64,000 bases of DNA from Hybos culiciformis. Taxonomy: Eukaryota; Arthropoda; Insecta; Diptera; Hybotidae. Where the stretch lies: contig OZ023273.1 of NCBI GenBank assembly GCA_964007475.1, positions 67,784,445 to 67,848,444 on the forward strand, in the 5' to 3' direction. This document shows positions 24,816-35,600 of this stretch, in pieces. The position numbers and the translations under genes were made by a program. Under the pieces are notes generated by a model that saw nothing but the letters and a program-made list of their open reading frames with translations, ran no database searches and had not been told where the DNA came from. Position 1 is the stretch's first letter, and the number at the start of each line of letters is the position of its first letter.

Positions 24816-26448
24816 TTTGGCTTAAAATAATTTCCAAAATCTGCTTTCAGTCCAATGACTAAACATTTTTCTTTAATTCATTGAACTGATGGCATCTATT
24901 CACTTTCCAAGTTTCACTGAAATCTATTTTCAGTGTGTTCTTGAGAACATTCGGCTTATTTATTTAACTTATTTTATGTCAATTATTTACAATCGAATAT
25001 CTATAGTAGTCCGAAAAACAATTCGAAGTACAAAATGTTAAGTTATTACAATAAATAAAATAAATCAAGAACAACTATTTAAGTAATAAACCTAACATAT
25101 TAATGTTTATATTAACGACATATTAACTAGGCTCATCGACACTTATTAAAAGTTAAATAGAAAATTCCAATATTTATTAATTAAAAATAACAATCAGCAA
25201 ATAACGATTTCATAGTTGATAGAGTAGGTAATAATATGTATGTACATTGTATAAAAAATATATATATAATAAAAAAATTTATAATTTTAATTTAAACTCC
25301 GGAACTGAAGCTTAGAAACTTACTTTTTTTTAGTTATATACGTTATAAGTTTAGTGTGGGATGGACAGACGGATAGGCGAACGGATATTTAATGAAAACA
25401 TGTATGTAATCCGTTTTTTCAGAAATTAAAAAAAAAATTTAAAGACACTATATGTTGCACCCAGAATATCCCTCGAATTTTTAACGATTTCCAACTTGAA
25501 CAGAAGAAATTTTATCTTTTTTTTAATTAATGGTTACAATATGAATGTCTAAAATGATTCTTCTAACGAAATATTAAATTTAGTATCTATCATTATCATT
25601 TTATATAAATTAAGTGGGATATATTTAACTTATAATAATAATAATTTATTTCAATTACTGTCAATTTCATTAATCAAATTGTTACTAAGTCAAAATGCAA
25701 TTTTTTGCAAAAAAAACAATTTCTTTCATTTCAAAGACACAGTATAAGAAGATTGAAAATATTGTGTGTATTTTATAGTATAGTAAAATTTGTTTTCATA
25801 TTTTATCAAAGGTCGTTGATTTTAAATTGGCAAAAAGAAACTTTATCTACATTACAGACATCTTCATCGTTAAAATTTATTTATTATTTATTCAATTTTA
25901 TATATATGTTTCATTCAGTTTTAATTTGATTTACTACCAAGAAAGTATATTATAATTGTGATGGCAAATAAATTGTTAGAATTAAAAGAAAATAAAATAA
26001 ATAGGAGTGGAAAATATCCTTAAATGTTAATTAATTAACACTAGCATTATTAACGACTTTATGTTAAATAAGGATATGAAGAATAATATGATAATCAAAA
26101 TAAGTAAAATTATTTTCCAATAATATTGAATATTTTGTTGTGGAAAACTAAGTAGGATGAAAATATAAGTTATACCTTGGCGGACAGCAAATCATATTAC
26201 TATGGCAGATTCGCCGTAGTATTGTTTTCATCGATCAAAAAATTATAACTTCTATTACTTTTGACCTAATGAACAAAGAGAGATTTTCGTCGTTATTACT
26301 CAATTAATTTTAATAAAATTTACCAAACGCCAGAGCTATTAATTTTATCGATTTTTGTTAAAATTTTTTAAAATAATTTTTTTGTTAAATATTTTAAAAT
26401 TAATTACCACTCATTTCTATCTGAATTTTTTATTCTAAAACTCGTTTA
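24816..26448. other. non-coding AT-rich stretch
   Basis: Low-complexity AT-rich DNA; nothing recognised. Confidence 0.5.
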
Positions 26449-26910
26449 CAGTGGCGTAACTACAAATATTGCGCCCCTAGGCGAAAATAAATTTGCGCCC
26501 ACCCTCCCCACAGTTTAAAAAAAGGCACCAATAATTTATAAAAAAAATAACTCTTCAGTTTTCGCCTATTATTCTAATTATCATATAATTGGCGACTCGT
26601 CAACGCCGTTTTGCATGAACATTAAACTTTTTTTTTAAGTCGGAGACGACTCACCATCTTTATAGGGTGTCAAGCTTCAGCTGTCATCGACCAGATAGCA
26701 GATATTGATATCTCTGCATGCTTTAATTCATTTTCGAAGTAATATTCTTAGTGTGATTTTGAATTAAAATAAATAAAAACTTTTTTTGTGAAAAATCATG
26801 AATTTTGTTGGTAAAATGCTGAAAAACGGTGCGCCTTTTACCTTCGTGCGCCCTTTGACTTCGTGCGCTCGCAGCATTTGCTGCGTTCGCATACCGGTAG
26901 TTACCCACTG
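26449..26910. mobile_element. probable hAT-type MITE
   Basis: Left end cagtggcgtaactac and inverse right end cagtgggtaactac match except for one missing base. The inner arms are GC-rich, with gcgcccc on the left and gcgcc/gtgcgc blocks on the right. No 8-bp target duplication is visible (ctcgttta against cgaagaac), so one end may be altered. Confidence 0.5.
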
Positions 26911-28091
26911 CGAAGAACTAGCATTTTTGGCACGTGATTTTAGCAAGGCTTTCTTTTTAATATATTGTTCCATGCTACGGTTCAGGACGCCTACGGGTAG
27001 TGGATCAGACTATATAATACCAGACCTATTTAAGTCCAAATTTGAAGATAATCTGGGATCATCACATGATTTCCATATTATTGCGATTTCAGTATATTGA
27101 ATTAAGAACGGAAGTATTAACTAACCATTCATATAGAAAGTTTTCTATTAAAAACTTTTGAACCTTGAAACATATAAAAAAAACAAAGAGTTTTTTTGTT
27201 TCTTGAGACTTTCTAGATCGATTTCAAGTCCCAATTTTATTATAATTTTTTTTTTCTGAAATTTGATTATCAAATTTTTTAAATATACAAATTTCATGGT
27301 ATAATTCGAATACAAAATTTATGCCAAATAATTTAGGTATGACATTTTTTTTTTTTGGTTGTAAAAAAAATTTATTTATTAACATTATGTTGGAAAGGTT
27401 AAATTTTATGTTTTTATTCAAAAACAATCCATTTCGTTCGTGTATTTTATAATTTTTATATGAGAAAAAAACAAATATATATATAATTTTTTTTTACAAA
27501 AGTTCGGAGTTAAATAAAAAAATCAAAAAATCTTATTAGATAATTTAAAAAATATTAAATATAATTAATTAATTTTTTTTTTGGTTTTTTTTTTTTTTTT
27601 ATATTTTAAATAATAACAAATTTATAATAATTAAAATAAAATTTTCATAATTTTAATAATTCTCGATAATAATATGTTTTAATTGTGGCTAGTGTAAGAG
27701 TTTCAAATCTTTCTTCATTGATGTCAAAAATTTTTTGTTTTGTTTATTTTTTTTTTAATGATGATGTTGTTGTTGTTGTTGATATTATATTATAATTAAT
27801 TATATTATAAATAATAATCCGAAATTAATATTATATTATGCTGTTGTCATTGTTGTTAGTGTTGTTAATTTTTTATAGGTATTTAACGATCGAGGACAGA
27901 TCTTGATTAGTCTTAAAGATGCAAATTTTTTCGATGTAAAAAAAGAAATTCGATTAATTATGAGCTAGAAATGAAAATAAAAAAAATTTAAAATAAATTA
28001 GAAAAAAGAAATTTATATAATTTTATTTTTTTTATTATATATTTACATTTCATGAAAATTTTTCTAATATTTTTTTTTTAAATAATAAATG
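26911..28091. other. non-coding AT-rich stretch
   Basis: The part to about 27100 is less AT-rich and keeps an open frame without database-recognisable motifs that I can name. The rest is poly-T/A and a short GTT microsatellite near 27765. Confidence 0.4.
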
Positions 28092-28099
28092 TTTAAGAA

Positions 28100-28221
28100 C
28101 AGGGTTCTTAACCTTTTTTGATCGCGCCCCCATAAATGAGCATATTTTTTTCAAGGCTCTTTGGTATAAAAAAAATTGTTAGATTGTATTGCAAATAATA
28201 TTTATTAACATAGAACTGCTG
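28100..28221. mobile_element. short hAT-type MITE, 122 bp
   Basis: Starts cagggttcttaacctttttt, a common hAT-type terminus, and ends in agaactgctg (inverse cagcagttct). A perfect 8-bp direct repeat tttaagaa flanks it (28092-28099, 28222-28229). The right terminus is divergent, so the duplication is the main support. Confidence 0.65.
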
Positions 28222-28342
28222 TTTAAGAATATTCTTAGAAATTATAATTTCTACGACAAGAATTTACTATTTAATAACATTAGAAAAATTTTCATATATG
28301 AATTCATATATGAATTGAGTGCTTAATAAGTTTTAAGTTTAA

Positions 28343-29902
28343 CAGAGCTGTAAAAATTCAAATACTTTCGATATTCAAATGCAAAGTAATTGTATTTGAA
28401 AAAGTAATCAATACTTTTCTTAACAAGGAATTCTATTTAGAAAAATATTGATTACAATAATCAATCCTTTCTTAAAAAAGGAATTATATTTAGAAAAGTA
28501 TTGATTACAAAGTAATTAGGTTTAAAAAGAACTTATAGACCTAACTGACGCGTTCACGACCATTTGGATAGAGGGTTTAATAAAAATCCTAATAGACTAC
28601 GATTTCCCAAAACATCTAATAAAAATCATAAAAAACATGATAACACAGAGACACTTCTATCTACATGCAAACGATATACGCACTGAAAACTGCTATGAAG
28701 TAAAAAATGGTCTAATGCAGGGAACAGTAACGTCACCAATCTTATTTATTATTTTTATAAACAATATTTTAATAATACTAAATAATTATGATATTGATAA
28801 ATGCCAAAAGAGTGCTATTGCCTTTGCAGACGACCTTACTTGTTCAGCTGCGGCTAAAAAATTCCAAGTTATGCAACAAAACCTTCAACAAATCGTTGGT
28901 TTACAAGCAAAATTCACTAAGTACATTTTCCAAGATTTTGATTTTTTGTACTAAATTAAGTCATTATAATGCCAACTTTATATGGGCAAAATCTTATAAG
29001 TCGTAAATTGATATTGTTGAGGTTTTGAGGCGGACATTTATTGCACTAAGTCAATCGTGCTATTATAATACAATCAGAAATTTCTAAGTTGACTTAGTGA
29101 GTTTTAAAAGTTTGTTTTTTGACTTAGTGATTTCTGCTTTTAGACCGACGAAATGTTTCTCACAGTTTATTTTTTGATTTGTATATTTAATTTGAAGTAA
29201 ATAAAAATTAAGTATTAAAAAAAAAAAAAAAAATAGGTTTAAAAAGGAATCGATATTTTTTTTAGAAGGAATTATATTTAAACAAGTATTGATTACAAAG
29301 TATTTAAAAAGGAATCAATACTTTTCTAAAAAGTAATTGTATTTATAAAAGTATTGATTACAAAGTAATTGGATTTGAAAAGGAATCAATAAATCAAAGA
29401 ATAATTTTTCAAATATTTAATTCAGAATACCTAAATATGTATACAAAAAAAACAAATATAACACAATATACACAAAAATGAATATTAAAAAAATGTAATT
29501 AATGTATATAAAAAAATATGTCTATACAAAAACAAATATAACACAATATATATAACGAATCAAACGTTTTGTGAATCAGAGGTATTCCTCTGTTACCTAT
29601 GGGCAAAATATTTAGTTTATTTTCAATTTATATAATTTTATTTATATTGAAATTTTGATCCGAATTATTTTCTAATATACAAAATAGGTATTTTATTAGA
29701 AGTAATGCCAATATTTAACTATATGTAAATACAATTCTTTTTTAAGAAAAGCATTGATTCGTTTTCAAATCTAATTACTTTGTAATCAATACTTTTCTAA
29801 ATACAATTACTTTTTAGAAAAGTATTGATTCCTTTTTAAATACAATTACTTTGTAATCATTACTAGTACTCAATACCAAAGTATTTGAAATTTTACAGTC
29901 TG
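28343..29902. mobile_element. hAT-type element split by a LINE insertion
   Basis: Ends cagagctgtaaaaattcaaa and inverse cagactgtaaaatttcaaat, then tacttt on both. The flanks are a perfect 8-bp duplication aagtttaa (28335-28342, 29903-29910). The interior is a dense array of direct and inverted copies of gtattgattacaaagtaatt. The array is interrupted at 28530-29233 by a retrotransposon fragment, giving the relative age: hAT first, LINE second. Confidence 0.87.
28530..29233 (+). mobile_element. 5'-truncated LINE with poly(A) tail and 13-bp target duplication
   Basis: A perfect 13-bp duplication taggtttaaaaag brackets the insertion (28517-28529, 29234-29246). The 3' end is an A-run of about 18 bases. 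An open frame from 28532 to 28954 covers part of a reverse transcriptase. It contains IDLTDAFTTIW (palm entry), NGLMQGTVTSPILF and AFADDLT (catalytic ADD), then loses similarity, after which a 280-bp non-coding tail with repeated gacttagtga follows. The preserved tail and duplication show it arrived by target-primed reverse transcription. The copy is dead on arrival because upstream domains are missing. Confidence 0.88.
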
Positions 29903-29910
29903 AAGTTTAA

Positions 29911-31207
29911 GTGGTTGATATTTTGTACTTTTATTGCAGTATTAAGAAAAAATGAGTTTGTTTCTTTGAAAATTATTTCAATATTTAGGAATTATTTGAT
30001 GTAGGTATGTAACTGCTCCTTATCCGTTCGTTCGGAAACCTTATTGAACTAAAGGATCTGTAAAAAGAGGGCCCCTAAATACTTATTTTGAATTATTTTT
30101 AATTCAATGCAAAATTTCTTCTTTTTCTAAAAAAAAAACTTTTTTACTTTACTAACTTGTTTAGCACTCAATTCTTAAAAAATAAAAAAAATCTTAATAA
30201 ATATAAAAAGATTTTTATTAGTTTTTATACAGAACAATGAACTGTTTTGAATATATTTTCACATTTTTTAATCTCATTAAATTTTCTTATTTTTCTTCAA
30301 TTATTTCTGTTACTTTAATAATTTTTTTTTTTCTAATTTGATGGAAACATTGTAATATTCTCTACATTTTTTTTTTCATTTTTTTTAGTCCTTTATCAGG
30401 TTTAATATTCGTTTAATAAAAAAATACTTATTACACTGTATCAGAAAAATTCAGATATGTGTTACTTGCTTTGCATAAAAATATATACACACGACAACAC
30501 AAATATATACGCCAAGACAAGTATTAATGTATAGTTGCTAAGTGACTTAATTTAATACAAATCAAAAAATCAAACAAAAATATATTTAAAACAATACAGA
30601 TATATAATTAAATTTCATAATTTTACACATTTCTTTTAAAATCAACATATAAGTTTGGAACAATTTGTGTACAGGTAAAAACTTTTTTTTACAGCCTTTA
30701 CAAGAGTGGTGAATAAAGCATTTTTAATAATTTCAAACTTTTAAATGTCAAAAAGAAAACCTTATTGTTGAATATTGAAATTCCAAGATGTTTTTTGTTT
30801 TCAGTTTAAACTGTAAGATATATTTAAATATCTGAAAGCAATATATAAAATTCATTCTACATTTAGTCTGCTGGCAGGAATGAAAACAAAAACCACGAAA
30901 ATGAAATGAAAAATTATTTTTTTTGCTAATGATTTCTATCTGAACGAATGTATCTGAGATCTAGGCTTTTTGGTTAATCTACACCGAATAAAGCTTTTGT
31001 AAAATATTAAATTTTGCATGGGTGTATTGAGAATTGTTTAGCAAAATATTGACATAATATATACATTCATTATATCATGTATTATCTAAGTATTATTATA
31101 TATTATATGAGTACTAGACTTGCTTAAAGATTCTAGGTACATAACTAATATATATTTACTTGAGTAAAATAAGAAAAAGGGTTCATTTTTGTACATGCAT
31201 TTTTTAG
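29911..31207. other. non-coding AT-rich stretch
   Basis: Nothing recognised. It lies downstream of the last visible myofilin exon and may be intron or 3' flank of that gene. Confidence 0.45.
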
Positions 31208-31296
31208 TTTTGCTGTTGCGATGAAAATGTGTCAACATTTTTATTTGCAAAATTAGAACAAAGATGCTGACACTTCTCTTCATCGCAGCTACAAAA
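31208..31296. ncRNA. microRNA-precursor-like hairpin
   Basis: The 5' arm 31215-31238 (gttgcgatgaaaatgtgtca...) pairs with the 3' arm 31264-31289 (...tgacacttctcttcatcgca). It forms 11 consecutive pairs including G-U, a small 2x4 internal loop, then about 10 more pairs with a single mismatch. A further tttt/aaaa clamp lies outside, and the loop is about 25 nt. Length, loop and asymmetric internal loop are typical of animal pre-miRNAs. I do not recognise either arm as a known insect microRNA. Either strand could be transcribed; the minus strand would put it in the myofilin transcript orientation. It could also be a chance or MITE-derived hairpin. Confidence 0.4.
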
Positions 31297-32462
31297 TTCA
31301 AAGTGGTAAAATTATCTGTATTGCCTTTAAGATGTTTATACTAGTGAGTCTTTTTTCTCAAAATTTAAAATAGAAAAGTTCACTTTTTAAAAATGTTTTA
31401 GTTTTATATTAAATCGGTTCTATTGAAAATACTGTATACAACAAAAAGTTATGATAATCAAGAAATTTTTTTTTTAATTAAAATTATTCGTAAAGGCCGA
31501 AAAATAAGTTATTTTTAATTAAAAGCTTACCAATTAAAAATATAGCTACAAATATTTTGTTTTTATTTTCGTTGTTAGTGATCAATGTTAAAGAAAAGTT
31601 ATTCGTTATTATAATTTATTGCGTTTGTAAGAAGATAATATAGAAAATTATTTAACCAATAATTCATCGCCTGTTTAATTAAAAATATTTATATGTTAAA
31701 TTAATTTAATATATTATTTAGGTATAATGAAATTAGATTTTTATGAATAAATTTTAATTTTGAAGGGAAATGGAGACAAAATTAAGCCAAATATAAAAGT
31801 TATATGTATAATATAAAAAATCAAAAATCAAAAAATTCAAAATTTTATATTGAATCAAAAATTTCTATTTACAAAAATTTAATAGTAAACTATCAGTGTT
31901 ATATCTGGATTTGAAATATTATCAATAAACAAAAATCAAAAAATGTAGGTACCTCCTAATCTATACAAATCAAAAAAAAATATTAATAAAAATTCAAAGG
32001 CATATTCTTAACCGTACCAAGTGAATTCGAAGTTCATGTCACAAAAATTTTAAAAATATATAGATGAACGAAGAAATTTTATTCAATTGTTGGGAATTGT
32101 ATAAACATAACTCATGAAACTGGAAATGTTAGATTAGTCATTATAATTATGTATATAAAATTCAAAAACTATCAAAAATAAAAAAAAAATTTATTTTGAA
32201 CTTCCTCTACTAGTTTAATATAGAAAGCTTTATCACATTATTGAAACGCACTTTGAAATTTTAAAACAACAAATCCAGGGTTCTTATTTTTAATCAAAAT
32301 CCCTACTATTCTTCAATGCAATTCAAAAATAGGGAAATTCAAATCCAGACAAATTCTCAGTATTTTTTTGAATTAATAAATAAGCTTCTTTAAGCTTTAA
32401 AAGGAAATTAAAATTTCATTGCTCTGCTCATAGCAAAAAATAAAAAATAATAATATACTTAC
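31297..32462. other. non-coding stretch, probable myofilin intron
   Basis: It follows a strong donor (gtaagt) at the end of the 32463 exon. No continuing minus-strand exon or stop could be identified here. Confidence 0.45.
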
Positions 32463-32687
32463 CAAATGGTCGGATTGGATGTCTTGTCCATAAATAACGC
32501 CTTTTTACGGGCGATAGAAAAGAATCTCTAACCAATGGTGATGGCAAAAAGTTCAAGCTAGGTCTAAATGGAGCCAAATCAGCAAGATCCCACCAAAATG
32601 GATCACGAGTAATTGCCGAAAATGGCAATGTTGGTCGTGGTTCGAAAATTGAACGATAACGGTTTCTTGGATGCCAAATTGGTAATC
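32463..32687 (-). CDS. Mf: myofilin long-form exon 6
   Basis: A 225-nt phase 1-1 exon encodes about 75 residues: GLPIWHPRNRYRSIFEPRPT, then DPFWWDLADLAPFRPSLNF, then VRRYLW-like KRRYLWTRHPIRPFG. It is aromatic and Pro/Arg-rich, like the rest of myofilin. The acceptor is atttttttag and the donor GTAAGT is strong, so at least one more exon lies to the left, possibly outside this window. I know no enzymatic domain with this pattern. Confidence 0.75.
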
Positions 32688-35600
32688 CTAAAAAATATTT
32701 TATTTATATATATATATTAATAAATTATCAATTTGCTTATTCGTTATGTAATACACGTTACAAATCGATCATTCGGTTCTTCCAATTTCATTTGGACTTT
32801 TGAATGTACCCAAACTTGAAGCATTATAGGGTAAATTTCTCATGTATTATCCAAAATTACCGTATATATTATTCGTGCATTTTGAAGCCAATTTTAAACT
32901 AAAAACTAAGTAATTGCCAAAATAAATATATAAAATTAAATAAAAAAATAATAATACAAAATTTTGAATATAAAAAAGCGCTTTACAGAATACCCAAATA
33001 AAATTTTAAATCCAGCTCGAACGATTTTTTTTTTTTTACCTAACCATGCCAATGATATATTATATAATATCTTTGAATACAATCTGCATATATAGCTTTC
33101 CAATATCAAGGATTAATTTTGATCTTTGGACAATATTTAAATTTTTCTTTAATAATTTCAAGCTAAAGAATTAAAACCAATTCGTTTTTTTTTTTTTTTT
33201 TTTTTCAAAATTACACATAATACTGTATAACAATTTAATTTTTCTTCGAAATTTACCCTCGGCATCAAATGCTACTTCAGTTGGACGAGGACGCCATAGT
33301 CCAGGTTTAACTGGTGTTGGCGAACCTTCACGTTCGCAATGTCTCAGAGGTACATCATCGAACTTACTGTTAATTGCATCAATGACTGGATCAACAGATA
33401 AAGCCCTTAGTGGTGACCACTCACGGAATGGTGACAATTCCCGATCAGAGAATCTTGGTAAAGATGAAGCACGTGGAACTGAATGACCACGTGATGGTGC
33501 TACAGAGCTTGACCGATATGGTTGTACTGGTTGAAGAGGTTCAAAAGCTGGTGTCTTAGCACGATCACTACGGCGTGGTGGTGGAACACTTAAAACTCTG
33601 GGTAGAGTTGGCATAACACTTGGCGAGCGAGATGAACGGTCTGAAAAGATATTAATAAGAAAAAGTTTTTTTTTTCTGTTATTTGTTTATTTCTTTTAAA
33701 GTTAGAAGTATTATTTATAAGGTAAAATGTTCTTATAGAGTAGTTAAAAATTATTATCATATTGATTGTGTAATAATTGTATATTAATTTGAATAAAATT
33801 AATGTGTATGTATATTATATTCCGTATTTTTAACTTACTTACCTGTTTAAAAATAATATTCTATTCTTAAGTTTTTCTCATAATTCTACAAATATTTTAT
33901 TAAAAAAGAAACTAATTTTTAATATAAAATCATTCAAGTTTAACCAAATTTTTGTATCAGTTTCTTTTATTCATACCTAATACTTTAAATCAGAAATTTA
34001 TTCTTGATTTCATGTCATTCAAATTCATTCATACAAAGGCATAAATATAATGATATGAAAAAAATTATCCAATGGAAATCTGTCCTACTTGTCTTATGAA
34101 CAAAATGCTCGCAGTGAAAGAATTCGATGGACTTAGGTTAGATATTTTAACACTAAAAAAAGATAAACAGAGATGGTAATAGATATAATATATTTTTACC
34201 ACTATAACTACATTCAATTTATTCTAAAAGTGAAGGTAATATTAATAATGTTCTTTTATAACTGGTAAGGAGAAAACTATAATTTTTATATTAAAATCCG
34301 AATGATTCCGTAACTTCGGGATTGATAAATTTTGTTTATATAATTAAGAGCTATTTACTTTTACGATTACTTTTTGATAGTTTTCTTTATATTGAAAAAT
34401 ATAAGAAGTTGATAGAATAATATAACAAATTTATCAACCAATCAGTTAAAAACATATAAAACAACAATATTAATTTAAATCTACTCAAATAAAATTTATT
34501 AACTTCAACATTTTCTTTCTATTTCTGTTTTTTTTTTTATATTTTTTTTTTTAATTTTATGCATGAAAATTAACTTAATCCAATTTCAATTTTTTCTTCT
34601 TAAGAAAAAATAATGTTAAGATATAATAAGTTTCATGAATGAATGTTGAATATAATTTATTTTATATTTAAATACAAAAAGTTTTTAAGCTATTTAATTC
34701 ATAATAATATAGATCGTTATCTAATTAGAAGTTAGAATCAAAAATTATATAAATACATATATTGAAAAAACTTTTATTGTTTTCAACAATATTTGAATTG
34801 TATAATTTATGAGAAGAAATTCCGAATTTCATTTAAAATAACAAGAAAAAATTGTAAGCCTAATTATATAAATATTCGAAAAACATATAGTTTTGAAATG
34901 CCTAAAGCAGAACAAGGAAAATTATTCATTTACGTAATGAAACTTAAGTTATTATGTCAGATTAATTAAGTTATTCAATTCATTCAATTATAGTACTCGA
35001 GGTCCAAAGCCCAATCAATTAGTTTGTTCGCAAACTAATTCTTATTGTATTAAAGCATTGACTAAACAGCTGCAATTTGTATAGCATAGGAGAAAATATA
35101 AAAAAAAGATTGAATAAATTCGAGCAGGGGATATAAAACATTCTTCGATTCCCATCAAAAGAATACGAACTGTGAGAATGATTAAAATAACGTTGTTTAA
35201 TTATTCAATTTAGTAAATGAATAAAACGATAATAAAATTTTAATTTTAAATGCAATCATTTCATTAGATTACACTATTCGAAAAACTAATAATATAATAT
35301 TTCCATTATACAAGGTATGTAACTATTTAAATATACAAAAATGATAATAACAGTAATGACAACGAATGACGACGAATGAGGTTAAAGTTATATGAACTGT
35401 TCTGTCCAGAACATATGTATATATATAAATTATTTATCTCTATTCGAAAATAAGTTAGAATGAAAATAAATTACTTTATTCAACAAATGAAGATAATTCT
35501 ATTTTCATTTCCCAATGATATATTATCAGTAATTTGAGTTTCAATCGCAAAACTTAAAAAACTTTATTTATAATAGAAAGTGAATGAAAAATTATTCTAT

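Noticed and set aside
26798..27100. 100-codon plus-strand open frame
   Set aside because: It crosses the inferred right end of a MITE (26910) and has no recognisable motif; more likely element and flank read together.
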